Source: Enchytraeus crypticus (lineage: Eukaryota > Annelida > Clitellata > Enchytraeida > Enchytraeidae). Taken from it: 64,000 nt of DNA. A program made the translations under genes and the position numbers. This document shows, one piece after another, positions 7,114 to 16,566 of the stretch (position 1 is its first letter; every line of letters begins with the position of its first letter). The DNA lies in assembly GCA_905160935.1 (NCBI GenBank), contig CAJHZI010000827.1, positions 652,001-716,000 of the forward strand, in the 5' to 3' direction. The notes beneath the pieces were generated by a model. That model had not been told where the DNA came from, searched no databases, and saw only the letters and a program-made list of their open reading frames with translations.

Positions 7114-10100
7114 TCAATATCCATATGGTAATGTATATATTTCATTATCGCTCACTCTTACTATACGTCTTTTATCAAATTGAAATCCCCATTGCTTTAA
7201 TAAATCTTTTGTAAATATCTGACTATTTTTAATAGTAAATTGAGTATATTTAATATCCACATTAGAAATACTACCTTTAATAAGATCTACTCTAGCTTGA
7301 TGATTCATCTTATTCTCTGTTTCAGCTGTTACTCTGAATCCTTTAACTTTTCCTTTGTATTTTCCATCATCTAATATATATCCGTAATCTTTTGATTGAG
7401 CACAAGCCCAAAATTCAATGTACTTGCCTTTCAATTCATCTGTCCATTCTCCTAAGGAATCTCCTATGTACTTCTCAAATATGTACTTATTAGTTTCATC
7501 TTCAATATAAACAACACTATCTGTATCCATGTAACATACACTTTTGCCCAATCTATCAATCATATCATATAATCTTAATCTAGCCCAAGCTGAAGTAAAA
7601 CATGCGATGTAAATATTAGTATTATAACTTGTTTTTACGAATTGATCTTTAGTTTCATAGGATGCATAAACTATGGAATCATTTAAGAATGATAGAGACA
7701 AGCTTTCTATTTTATCATTCAGTACAATTTGATAGAATTCTACCTCGTTATCTATATATTTATTTTGTCTATGTTTAGGTACTTGACCAAATTTACCCCA
7801 TAATGAATTTAAACATATTTTAGCTATAAATCTTAAACCTGGATTATATTCTAACTTACCTAATTCAATACCCAGTTCCCTGGCTTTTTGTCTATACTCT
7901 TCTTCAGAACAATCAAATTTACTGCTTTCTAGTTTAATTTTCAAGAACTTTTTTATATACCCTTTGAATAAGTCATTACTAGTGCTCTCAAAATGTTGTA
8001 CCTCATAAATGTATTCAATCTTATAACCTTTTTCTAGAGCTTTTTCAATTTCATTCGTACACCAAATCCCTGTAATTGCTCTTTCATCATCTGTATGAAA
8101 GCATTCTCCATTCCTAATATTGTAACATTCACTACAGTTTTGCTTCATAAATTTTCTAACAGATATACATTCTGCGCACTTTTTACCTTTACAATCTGAT
8201 TTACATTTTACAGGTTTTTGATGAATGCATTTTAAATCTATTCTATTCATGCATGTTCTACATAACCCAAATAATAGTTTATGAGCTTGTTTAGTTTTCT
8301 GCTTGTAAGGTAGTACAGGTTGATATAAATTTCGTGGAGGTATAACTTTACAATATATAAAACCAAACCAATTGTAATCATATTTTTGAGGTTTAATTAT
8401 TCTAGTAGGATGACCAGTAGGATATTTATCGTAATACATAACTGTAGGATACAAACTTACTACATCTATATATCTTCCTCTTTGTTCAGTATTTGCTTTA
8501 CAATCATGAAGTAGCTTTATCGGTTCACATCTACCACCAAAAAAACTATCTCTTATGTTTGGGGGCTCCATTAAATCATATTCACTTAAAGATATGTTTT
8601 TCATTTCAGCTTTATTATCAAATTCATGTTCCCAAATAGTTTCTAAATTATATCCAGCTTCTCGTATTGCTTTATCAATTCTGCAAGTTTTTTCATATAA
8701 TTTATACATATATTCACCTGATACTTTATTCATTGTTAATTCATTGTAACAGTTAGGACATCCGTGAAAGTAACATCCGTGAAACTGATATATTGTATTA
8801 TTCTCTGCGCAAAAGCCATCTACTTTTAGTTTCTGAGCGTTATTTACTACAATGCAATGTTCCCCTCCATTACAAGCATGTTTAATATTTATATTCTGCT
8901 TTAAAGATTCATGTTTAAGCCATTTTATTGATTTTATTGAGTAATTATCGGTTTCAAGCTCGTTTATAACACCAATAGTATCTTGGGGTAAGAACTCATT
9001 TCTAAAAATAGCTTGACAAACAGAAGCTATCGTCATGTACTGAAATGGATCTATTTCGGATATCTGTAGAAATAGTTCTCTTAAATTTAAGCAACCCCTT
9101 CTTAGTATATCTACATCAGATTTACAGTATTTATACATTTCTTTCTTAAAGTCAAAGGTCTGATCTTTTTCATACCATTTATCAAACACCTCTTTATCTT
9201 TCTTAACCATTTGTTCATAACCATAGTATTTCTTATCAGGATATTTTCCAATGTAGTTTTGATTTTCTTCTTTATTAAATTCATGTGGAAAGTACCCTTT
9301 AGCTAATTCTACTAATCCAAAGGTTTCAGGAAAATCTCTCAAAGGTTGCATTGTAAAAGATAAGCTATCTATAAATCTTATGTTATAACCTCTTTTCACC
9401 TCAAGTTGCAGTATTTTTTGTCCGTTATATATTACATTTGGTTTTGCAACTTGTGTATGAGATATGAGCCATTCTTGTACAAACTGAAAATCGTAACCTT
9501 TTCCATAGTGAGCTATAACAGTATAATCTTTATGCTTTTTAGTAAATACCCATGTACAAAAATCATTGGCGTTATGAAATATATACTCATCTCCATTAAA
9601 GTACTGAGCTATACAGTAATTAACTATATGTTTTCCATTACTATCTAAAGTAGTTTCGAAATCATAGAATATGTACTTTTCGCTAGATTCCCTTAATTTC
9701 TTTCTTTGCATAAAACATTTATGTTCTCCAATATTCCACTTTTTACAGTTTGAACAGAACTTTTCTCCACATTTATGATCCTCAGGTTTTCTATCTTTAA
9801 CTTTGAAAAATTTATAGCAATTCTGACATACGTATGAATGCTCAATGCATTTTTTATTTTTGATATGATTATCGTAACATGATTGACTATAAAATACCTT
9901 TCCGCATGTTTTGCATTTAATTTTATTTTCTTTATTACATTGAGTAGGATTTTTACACGCCTCACATTTCAGTTTTTCAGCTGCTTCCCATTTCCTAGCA
10001 TTGGTTCCTAGAAAAGCTGGAAGTTTAGATATTACACTGTAGTGGTTATTATTTAAAATTAAATAAATTTTTGTTGGTTTGGATAAACCTGCGTATATCT

Positions 10101-11178
10101 GTCTAGTGTCCATACTGTATATTTGCACTTCTATATCCAGTTTTTCTTCTATTATCTTTATATCACTAAAATCATTTCCTGATTCCTTAATAGGAATAGA
10201 GTATATTCTGTGAAAAGCTTGAGCTAATACTGTTTGTAACTTCTTTTCACCTCCTTGACGTAAATATTTTACTTCATTGTCTGAAAATATACCTTCATTG
10301 ATTTTGGTATGGATACCTTGTCTCCGGAAATTTATATTTCTTATTTCCTCAACAGTTAACTTATCTTTAAAAACTTCCTGTAGTTTATCTAGATTATAAG
10401 TTAAACCAACTAATATTGCTCTTACTAAGCATATTGTGTCAGTGTTCTTGATTTGAACTATACAATGTTTATCGTCGAGATTAGATATAACATTCGGTCT
10501 TCCAGTTCCTTGAGGTAGTTCAATTGCAGTTAATTTAAAAGTTAATTCTTCAATATTCATATCATAGTAATCTATAAAGTAATTGGTCCATTCTGTAAGA
10601 TTATTGACTACTTTATCTTTTGATAGTAAGCACGTATGGGGTTCCTTGTCTGACGGTGTTTGAATACTAACTTGAATTCTTATGTTTTTTGGTAAATGCT
10701 CTGTCATCTTTGCAACTAATTCAATTATTATTTTGTTTATATTGAACAAATTAGCTGTACCAGACACTTTCCAATGGGTTAGTGTTGTTCTGTACATTTC
10801 ATTGTAGTATTCATATACTTTGCGTATAGAAAATTCATCATCGGAATCTTCAGTTTTAAACAGAGGTTTTAAGAAATGATACTTATTATCAGGTTCTTCA
10901 TCAGTTTTAAATTTTCTGTTGACTATCTTAGAAAATATTGTTTTGTATTTATTTTTAAGTTCCTGATCAGGGTTAATACTTCTTAAATAACCTTTTTTGG
11001 TTGATAATTTAGCTGCTTGTTTAGCTATGGAAGTAAATATTTTGCGATAGTCTTTAGTATATGATTTCCATTCTTTGTCCGTTAATTTACGGGTTAAAAT
11101 TATTTCAACCTGATTACGATCTAACTGTAAATTAGAAAATGGTTTTAGTTTATGGAGCTCTTCAATTGTTAGTACCAT
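7114..11178 (-). CDS. Protein-primed family B DNA polymerase (pPolB)
   Basis: This 1354-residue enzyme starts at ATG 11,178 and would replicate the element. The 3'-5' exonuclease motifs are YDFETT (about 525-530), AHYGKGYDF (about 556-564) and YCKSDVDIL (about 684-692). Polymerase motif A is DVVSLYPTVMY (about 905-915), motif B KICLNSLWGKFG (about 1120-1131) and motif C YMDTDSVVY (about 1216-1224). All catalytic acidic residues are present. Upstream of the exonuclease, a segment with DTICLVRAI (about 247-255) and NNNHYSVI (about 377-384) has an OTU-protease-like Cys/His spacing. A cluster of CxxC pairs follows at about 405-488. Between exonuclease and palm, VDGFCAENNTIYQFHGC and GYNLETIWEHEF (786-853) resemble a Vsr-type endonuclease fold. 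The enzyme is at the long end for Polinton polymerases. The frame is intact. Confidence 0.95.
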   Translation of the reverse strand: MVLTIEELHKLKPFSNLQLDRNQVEIILTRKLTDKEWKSYTKDYRKIFTSIAKQAAKLSTKKGYLRSINPDQELKNKYKTIFSKIVNRKFKTDEEPDNKYHFLKPLFKTEDSDDEFSIRKVYEYYNEMYRTTLTHWKVSGTANLFNINKIIIELVAKMTEHLPKNIRIQVSIQTPSDKEPHTCLLSKDKVVNNLTEWTNYFIDYYDMNIEELTFKLTAIELPQGTGRPNVISNLDDKHCIVQIKNTDTICLVRAILVGLTYNLDKLQEVFKDKLTVEEIRNINFRRQGIHTKINEGIFSDNEVKYLRQGGEKKLQTVLAQAFHRIYSIPIKESGNDFSDIKIIEEKLDIEVQIYSMDTRQIYAGLSKPTKIYLILNNNHYSVISKLPAFLGTNARKWEAAEKLKCEACKNPTQCNKENKIKCKTCGKVFYSQSCYDNHIKNKKCIEHSYVCQNCYKFFKVKDRKPEDHKCGEKFCSNCKKWNIGEHKCFMQRKKLRESSEKYIFYDFETTLDSNGKHIVNYCIAQYFNGDEYIFHNANDFCTWVFTKKHKDYTVIAHYGKGYDFQFVQEWLISHTQVAKPNVIYNGQKILQLEVKRGYNIRFIDSLSFTMQPLRDFPETFGLVELAKGYFPHEFNKEENQNYIGKYPDKKYYGYEQMVKKDKEVFDKWYEKDQTFDFKKEMYKYCKSDVDILRRGCLNLRELFLQISEIDPFQYMTIASVCQAIFRNEFLPQDTIGVINELETDNYSIKSIKWLKHESLKQNINIKHACNGGEHCIVVNNAQKLKVDGFCAENNTIYQFHGCYFHGCPNCYNELTMNKVSGEYMYKLYEKTCRIDKAIREAGYNLETIWEHEFDNKAEMKNISLSEYDLMEPPNIRDSFFGGRCEPIKLLHDCKANTEQRGRYIDVVSLYPTVMYYDKYPTGHPTRIIKPQKYDYNWFGFIYCKVIPPRNLYQPVLPYKQKTKQAHKLLFGLCRTCMNRIDLKCIHQKPVKCKSDCKGKKCAECISVRKFMKQNCSECYNIRNGECFHTDDERAITGIWCTNEIEKALEKGYKIEYIYEVQHFESTSNDLFKGYIKKFLKIKLESSKFDCSEEEYRQKARELGIELGKLEYNPGLRFIAKICLNSLWGKFGQVPKHRQNKYIDNEVEFYQIVLNDKIESLSLSFLNDSIVYASYETKDQFVKTSYNTNIYIACFTSAWARLRLYDMIDRLGKSVCYMDTDSVVYIEDETNKYIFEKYIGDSLGEWTDELKGKYIEFWACAQSKDYGYILDDGKYKGKVKGFRVTAETENKMNHQARVDLIKGSISNVDIKYTQFTIKNSQIFTKDLLKQWGFQFDKRRIVRVSDNEIYTLPYGY

Positions 11179-11358
11179 TTATAGTACACAAAATTATATG
11201 AATGAAAAAATCTAGTACTCAAAATTACATTCACTGAAATATTAATGAGCAACATAAAGTAGTCCTATAATATTTGGGTCGATTTAAAAATTAATTTTTT
11301 CAAGATATTTGCTCGAGAGAAAAATAAGGGGCAACTAGGCTCTAAAAATTGAGCCTTT
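11179..11358. promoter_or_regulatory. Upstream region of the polymerase gene
   Basis: This 180-bp AT-rich leader contains two imperfect direct repeats that begin TAGTACnCAAAATTA (near 11,171 and 11,212) and a short hairpin GGCTC...GAGCC (about 11,337-11,355). It is a likely promoter zone by position only. Confidence 0.35.
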
Positions 11359-11473
11359 AGTAGATATATGGTACCTTCAGTGGAGAAACTCTTAAAATCC
11401 TAATTTGAGCGAGCGTGGTGAGCGAAAATTAGGAATTTTAGAGTTTGTGTACTGAAGGTACCATATATCTACT
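11359..11473. repeat. 115-bp near-perfect palindrome at the Polinton edge
   Basis: The outer 23 bp of each side (11,359-11,381 and 11,451-11,473) are exact reverse complements built around ATATATGGTACCTTCAG. The inner arms, about 25 bp each, match with a few changes. The loop carries the direct repeat GAGCG...GAGCG. The block begins AGTAG and ends CTACT. It may be the terminus or a terminal-repeat remnant of the element, or a separate small foldback. Confidence 0.85.
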
Positions 11474-12048
11474 GATCTTCCTATAGATTCTTGCGATCCC
11501 TGGAATGAGACCAAGGAGATTGCTATTTCTCATATATTATTTATATGGGCTAGCCGTAAGCTGTATGTGTCATAAGAAGTGACGGAATACGAACTGAAGA
11601 AGACAATGGGAAACAGCTTCTGAAGTCATATTATTTCCAAGCTATTGACTACATTAAGGTGCGGACGAGGCATATCGTTTTGTGAAGAGATAGCTCGTTT
11701 ATCGATGGTGTCCTCTTTATGATGCTTGAAAGTGGAATGAGAGTGGACTATTTATCTTGGATCTGCCTTACATACGTCAATTTTTCTTTTCGCTTTCACT
11801 TTTCAACTTTTACAAATTTTCAATTTCACTACTTAGAACCCTAGCGAGTTTAATGGCTTAGTACCGATTTTACGTACTTAGGCGAATTGAGGTGTGTGAG
11901 AGAAATATTTCGGAATTGTTGATTTTACGGATATTATATTATGGATATATAAGTTGGATATATGCAAGTAGACATGTAGTTGGATATATACGTGTAGTCT
12001 ACTTATATACATGTAGTTGGATATATACATGTATACGCATAGATTCAC

Positions 12049-12150
12049 TCATATGTGGACATGAAAAGGAAAGAGGAAGACAAAGAAGACTGGAGGCGAT
12101 ATATTCCATGAACCTGCCAGTAGGCAGTGCACTAAGAGAAAGCGATATAC
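12049..12150 (+). mobile_element. LINE 3'-terminal fragment (family 1)
   Basis: The decayed end of a reverse-transcriptase ORF reads like [19 protein letters not shown] followed by the 3' tail GACCTGCCAGTAGGCAGTGC. Other copies lie at 16,196-16,290, 18,607-18,720, 24,262-24,608, 49,682-50,027 and 50,698-50,762 on the plus strand, and at 57,905-57,998 and 61,827-61,890 on the minus strand. All are 5'-truncated. Confidence 0.7.
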
Positions 12151-12537
12151 GTGTAGATTATATATCCGAAAGAAATCGATGAATTCACAGAAGCAAATAA
12201 GTATTTTATTGTACATAGTCACTTATGAGCGCAAATTCTTAGGTTTGGTTAGAAACCAGGTCTGTTTGGTTCTTGACGCAGATATTAAAACTTCAACAGT
12301 TCATAATTACGTTGACTTCACATTAAAAAGAAATCTTTGATCAGCAACAACAGCAATTAGAGTGCTACTTTCGCCAATGACAACATCGATCAATATGGAC
12401 CCACATCTAAACCGGAGAGCGTGTAACAAAAGGTACCAAGAACGGTGCAAATCCAGAACACCAGCCAAAGAGAAAAATATTATATGAAATAAAGATTTTT
12501 ATAGTAATTAAGATTTTGATATGTTCTCTGCTATAGC

Positions 12538-13150
12538 TAATGATTATGTTATTAGCGAACAGAGCTATGGCTCTTTTATGGTAGCGTCTTTTGTATTGTT
12601 ATTTGTTTACCAAACTACATGCACGTGCCTACTGTTTGTATAATCTGTGCTGTGATGAACAAATAAACGATACTATACTATGAAGAAACTAACTACCTAA
12701 CTGACTATCTAACTAACGTAACTAACTGACTATCTAACTAACTACCTAACTGTCTATTTAACTAACGTAACTAACTAACTACCTAACTAACGTAACTAAC
12801 TATGAACAGAGCTATGGCTCTTTTACGGCAGCCTCTTTTGTATTGTTATTTGTTTATCTAACTACAGTTCAGTTCCTTGCGTTCTGTGCAGAACATAGGA
12901 CGGCAACATTCCTCCATTCGTTTCTATCATCAGCAATCTTTACAGCGTCTTCCCATGAAATTTTTAATGCTCTGAAATCCTTGTTGATCGTATTTAGCCA
13001 AGTACTTCTAGGTCTTCCTCGGATAATAGGAACGTGCATGTAGTTGCCATGCACGATGGGAAACAATAGCCAATATTATTAAAATATAAAAATATTTAGA
13101 AAATATTGCTTGTATAATCTGTACTGTGATGAACAACTAAACGATACTAA
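12538..13150 (-). mobile_element. LINE 3' fragments (family 2), two head-to-tail copies
   Basis: A frame on the minus strand (13,066-12,869) reads RGRPRSTWLNTINKDFRALK and ISWEDAVKIADDRNEWRN, the typical C-terminus of an endonuclease/reverse-transcriptase ORF. Its flanks (GCTCTTTTACGGCAGCCTC near 12,820 and TGTACTGTGATGAACAA near 13,120) recur near 12,560 and 12,645 without the coding part between them. The first copy is therefore internally deleted. Confidence 0.65.
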
Positions 13151-13209
13151 ATGAAAGACGTGAAGATTGATATATTGATTTTACAAGAAGGTTTGTACTG
13201 CTTGTGTAG

Positions 13210-13350
13210 GAGCTCAGACGCGAGGTTTGAGCGGAGTGGTTACAAGCAAGAGGAGCCCGGGCAGAGACTCGGACAGTAAAGAGGCAGCTGCCGCCTGCAA
13301 GACGACCCTCGTCATATCTGGGGGTCAGGGTTATGTCGACTTCAGGATAG
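13210..13350 (+). CDS. ARHGEF10-like Rho GEF, penultimate exon
   Basis: The exon is bounded by TTGTGTAG before 13,210 and GTGAGT from 13,351, entering in phase 2 nt and leaving in phase 1. Its 46 full codons are open and end KTTLVISGGQGYVDFRIG across the splice. That signature, followed in the next exon by SHLIVWQI, matches the extreme C-terminus of ARHGEF10-type Rho guanine nucleotide exchange factors, after their WD40-like domain. Those proteins switch on Rho GTPases at the membrane or cytoskeleton. The DH and PH domains and all earlier exons are outside the window or removed from it by the Polinton region. The intron after this exon (13,351-13,916) holds two adjacent dispersed repeats. Confidence 0.75.
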
Positions 13351-13483
13351 GTGAGTGTAGAGCGTGTGACAATTAGTCGTGCCTAGTTGTAACTAATTAT
13401 ATCTGGTTCTATCTAGTAATATCTAATTTTATCTAGTTATAATTCATTACATATGGTTGTATAGTGTGACTAGTTGTAACTTC

Positions 13484-13800
13484 TTCTTCAGTGCACTTCC
13501 AAGTTGCAGGTTCAAGGTACATATTCATACTCAAAGTCTGCTTTCTCACTCCATAAGAGCATTCCTTAGATCAGCAAGTTAATCCTTTCACAAAGTCTAT
13601 GCCTTATCCATACATGTACCTTATGAAGCCTTTATTTGTAGCTAGTTTTTTTTAAAATAACGGCACACTGGGTCAGGAAGCACATATTCCTGCTTAAGAC
13701 TCATTTCATCCTTCCTCTCCATGATTATGAGTAATCTTTACCTTTTAATGGCGCATTAATTGCAGATATAAGAATAACCTTCCAACACAATCAGTATTTT
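13484..13800 (+). repeat. Two adjacent dispersed repeats in the RhoGEF intron
   Basis: The first unit (13,484-13,640; core CAGGTTCAAGGTACATATTC) recurs near 21,030, 22,729 and 41,297. The second (13,660-13,800; start AACGGCACACTGGGTCAGGA) recurs at 27,222-27,480, at 32,455-32,535 and, reversed, at 47,625-47,690. They look like SINE-type elements. Confidence 0.65.
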
Positions 13801-13916
13801 TTTCGACTTTTGTTACTGTTTACTATGGAGTTATTCTACTATTAATCCACACTGTAATTTGTAACACTGTATATAAACTTGTAATTAATTAATTAATTAT
13901 TTATTAATTTGTGCAG

Positions 13917-14077
13917 GTGAGGCGGAGGAAGATGAGAGCATAGTTGACGTGGAGGAGCGCAAGGCAGTAGCTGCTGCAGCTGTGGCAGCTGCTGTCACTG
14001 AGGCTGGACAGCTGGGCAGTAGAGGTGATCAGAGTCACCTCATTGTCTGGCAGATCATCTCAGCTGTCAGCGGCTGA
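13917..14077 (+). CDS. ARHGEF10-like Rho GEF, last coding exon
   Basis: The acceptor is TTTGTGCAG before 13,917, and the phase matches the preceding exon (1 nt carried in). The exon encodes an acidic start (EAEEDES), an alanine-rich helix, then GDQSHLIVWQIISAVSG and a TGA stop at 14,075-14,077. SHLIVWQ is the conserved end of ARHGEF10-type proteins. The coding sequence is GC-richer than its surroundings. The stop codon itself sits at the first unit of a TGAGTCA minisatellite, which would form the start of the 3' UTR. Confidence 0.75.
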
Positions 14078-14575
14078 GTCATCCCGATGAGTCATACGTC
14101 ATGATGAGTCATAGGTCATGATGATGAGTCATACGCCATGATGAGTCATACGTCATGATGATGAGTCATACGTTGTGATGAAAAGTCATACGTTGTGATG
14201 AGTCGTACGTCATGATGAGTCATACGTCATGATGATTAGTCATACGTGATGAGTCATTCATCATGATGAGTCATGCGTCACGAGGAGTCATACTTCATGA
14301 TGAGTCATACGTCGTCACGAGGAGTCATAGGCCTACGTTGTGATGATGAGTCATACATTGTGATGAGTCATACGTCATCACGATGTGTCATACGTTGTGA
14401 TGAGTCATAAAACATGATGATGAGTCATACGTCATTTGTCATTATGATGAGTCACTAAACATGATAAGTCATACGTCATCACGATGAGTCATACGTTGTG
14501 ATGATGAGTCATACGTCATGATTATTAGCATACGTCATGAGTCATACGTCATGATGATGAGTCATCACGATGTGC
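14078..14575. repeat. Minisatellite of ATGAGTCAT/ACGTCAT units
   Basis: Units of roughly 17-20 bp such as GATGAGTCATACGTCATGAT are repeated more than 20 times, starting at the RhoGEF stop codon. ATGAGTCAT is the palindromic AP-1/GCN4 site, and ACGTCA is a half CRE site. Units vary, so the array is old or diverging. Confidence 0.85.
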
Positions 14576-14692
14576 TATCGTCACTGTAACGTCGTAGGCA
14601 CTTCGTATTACATTTCTCTCCCTCTGACAAATCATGACATGGCAAAATAGAATTCTGCTGGGTGATTAAATCGCGTTGCTAAAATTGCTGGT

Positions 14693-15035
14693 TGAAGCAG
14701 CTGCCCTTCCAGTCTTGGCAGCTGCTTGTTTTCTGTTTAGCAGCTGCTCGTGCTATAACCGTATATTTGATCGTATGCAGCTGCTTGTGTTACAGCTGCT
14801 GTCCACAGCTGCTTGCGTCATAGCTGCTTGTGTCACAGCTGCTTGTATCACAGCTGCTGTCCACAGCTGCTTGTATCACAGCTGCTTGTTTCACAGCTGC
14901 TGTCTACTGCTGCTTGTGTTACAGCTGCTTGTATCACAGCTGCTTGTATCACAGCTGCTTTTATCACAGCTGCTTGTATCACAGCTTCTTGTATCACAGC
15001 TGCTTGTGTCACAGCTGCTGTTCACAGCTACTTAA
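14693..15035. repeat. 15-bp minisatellite with CAGCTG core
   Basis: CACAGCTGCTTGTAT-like units repeat about 20 times. The 15-bp period keeps frames open and creates spurious reading frames. A related 15-bp array is at 40,140-40,470. Confidence 0.85.
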
Positions 15036-16017
15036 GTGTGTTCTCTTAGGTAACTGTTTTTCTCAACAACAGAACTACAGCTGCGCTTTTGATGAAGCCA
15101 GCGATCTTGCTTTAGCTGTCGCTTCTGGAAGTCAAGTAGTTTTCCTGTGCTTTGACGTTGTATTGCTGCAATCTTTCTTCAGCTTACTGTAGGAGAATAG
15201 AAACTAATTTAACGTCAGTTTCTTATCTCAAAATGATTTAAGTGCTACCGATAAGTCACTTATGTACCATTTTGACGTCCTTGACATCATCCTTGGATGA
15301 GGAAACGTACGTTAAACCTTTATTATCATTATGTAGACTTTGATTTCAACACTCTCCCATCCTTTATTGTATTGAAAAACGATAATGAAGAAAGTCATTG
15401 AAAGCTGGAACTTTAGTTGAAAGTTGTGCTTCTCTGTTATGTTGCAATCTCTAGTGCAAAATATTGATATGTTGTAGGCATTTTTGAGACTTTTTAATGT
15501 CTGCCTGTCTAATTCTGCTTATAAATTGTGTAGTTGTACTGTTCCATTGCTACTGCTATACAAATAATCTCTGTGGTAAAGCCATATGTAGAGAAATTGA
15601 TTTTTTAAAATATTACATTTTATTAATAAAAGTAAGTTTACAATCGTGAATTTTTTTAAATTTTTAAAATTTTTTAGCGTGCTATAGCGATTTAATTGTT
15701 TGTTGAAATGAATTTTTAGATTTGACTTTTTTGACAAAGTGATTTAATTTCTAACCTGCACTCAACATTTGGCTTAGCTGGTTTCGCGTCCTGCCATACA
15801 TGACGTCCCTGACATCATCATTGTATGAGGAAACGGACGTTAAACCTGTATTACAATTCTTGTTATGAATGCCGCATACTCTTTGTGTATGAACTGCTCT
15901 CACATAGTGCATAGCAATTGTACAGTATTATATTGTTAAGCAACTCTTTAAATGTTGTGCTTATGTAGTGTTGCCGTCTGCATATTTTGTAAATTTTCCA
16001 ATGTTGTACAGTAATAT

Positions 16018-16059
16018 GAGACGGTTTAGGTATCTGAATTAAGATACCCAAACCATCTC
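16018..16059. repeat. 18-bp-arm hairpin
   Basis: GAGACGGTTTAGGTATCT and AGATACCCAAACCATCTC face each other around GAATTA, with 16 of 18 positions pairing. It could be a tiny foldback or a MITE remnant. Confidence 0.7.
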
Positions 16060-16443
16060 GTAATAGCACTATAAAAATTATTAGTACAATTATTAGTTGT
16101 AATAATATGTAATAAATAATATATAGAATAATAGAAGTTGTAATAATTAGTAAGACCAAGACTTGGGATGTCGGATCATTTGATAGCTACTTCATATGTA
16201 GATATGAAGAGAAAGGCGGTTGATAGAAATAAATGGAGGAGTTATATGCCATGGACCTGCCAGAAATATCTGCACTAAGAGGGAGAAAGATAATAATACT
16301 TATTGTTATTCCTAAGTATTCTAAATTTTATTACTGTTTCGATGTTATTTAGCTGATTTTGATCTTAACAGTTTTTAACGGAATAATTCAACCATCGGTC
16401 ATGATTTATATATGGTATTTATAGCAGTCATATTGATAAAAAT

Positions 16444-16566
16444 GGCTAATGTTAACGTCGGTTTCCTCACTCCAAAGCGATGGCAGTGACGGCGAGCCAA
16501 GGATTTGAACCCCCACATACTGATCCGCTGTCGAATATCTTACCGACGTCGCCACTGGCTCCAGCC
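16444..16566 (-). mobile_element. SINE-A copy (tRNA-derived)
   Basis: This copy shows an A-box-like TGGCGACGTCGGTAAGATA, a B-box GGGTTCAAATCC and the tail GAGGAAACNGACGTTAACATT. Plus-strand copies lie at 24,939-25,065, 30,515-30,640, 35,549-35,674, 39,575-39,698 and 45,857-45,985, and a 3' fragment lies at 49,161-49,228. Confidence 0.8.

Larger units (their letters stand above)
1..11473. mobile_element. Polinton/Maverick (adintovirus-like) element, right part
   Basis: A block of tightly packed intronless genes carries the core Polinton set: protein-primed DNA polymerase B, FtsK/A32-type packaging ATPase, adenain-like protease, a double-jelly-roll-type capsid N-terminus and a penton-like protein. 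The spacers are short and two genes overlap, unlike the intron-rich host DNA to the right. The left end, the integrase and the rest of the capsid gene lie outside the window. The right limit is placed at a 115-bp palindrome (11,359-11,473), beyond which dispersed host repeats begin. That boundary is inference, because I cannot see the matching left terminal repeat or a target duplication. All complete frames are open and uninterrupted, so the copy looks young. Confidence 0.92.
11474..13209. other. Repeat-filled spacer, no gene seen
   Basis: Right of the palindrome lies a dispersed repeat (about 11,560-11,745) whose second copy is at 27,543-27,750. A LINE 3' end follows (12,050-12,150), then a module with a TGACAACATCGA core (12,340-12,400), AACTAACTGACT-type simple repeats (12,680-12,800) and a second LINE family (12,538-13,150). 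I find no supportable exon; if the RhoGEF has more 5' exons, they are not here. Confidence 0.6.

Noticed and set aside
9693-9965. 90-residue minus-strand frame inside the polymerase gene
   Set aside because: It is an alternative frame of the polymerase zinc-cluster region.
14676-15192. Overlapping open frames of 78-120 residues, Cys/Leu/Ser-rich
   Set aside because: They are read through a 15-bp minisatellite, which keeps several frames open by its period.
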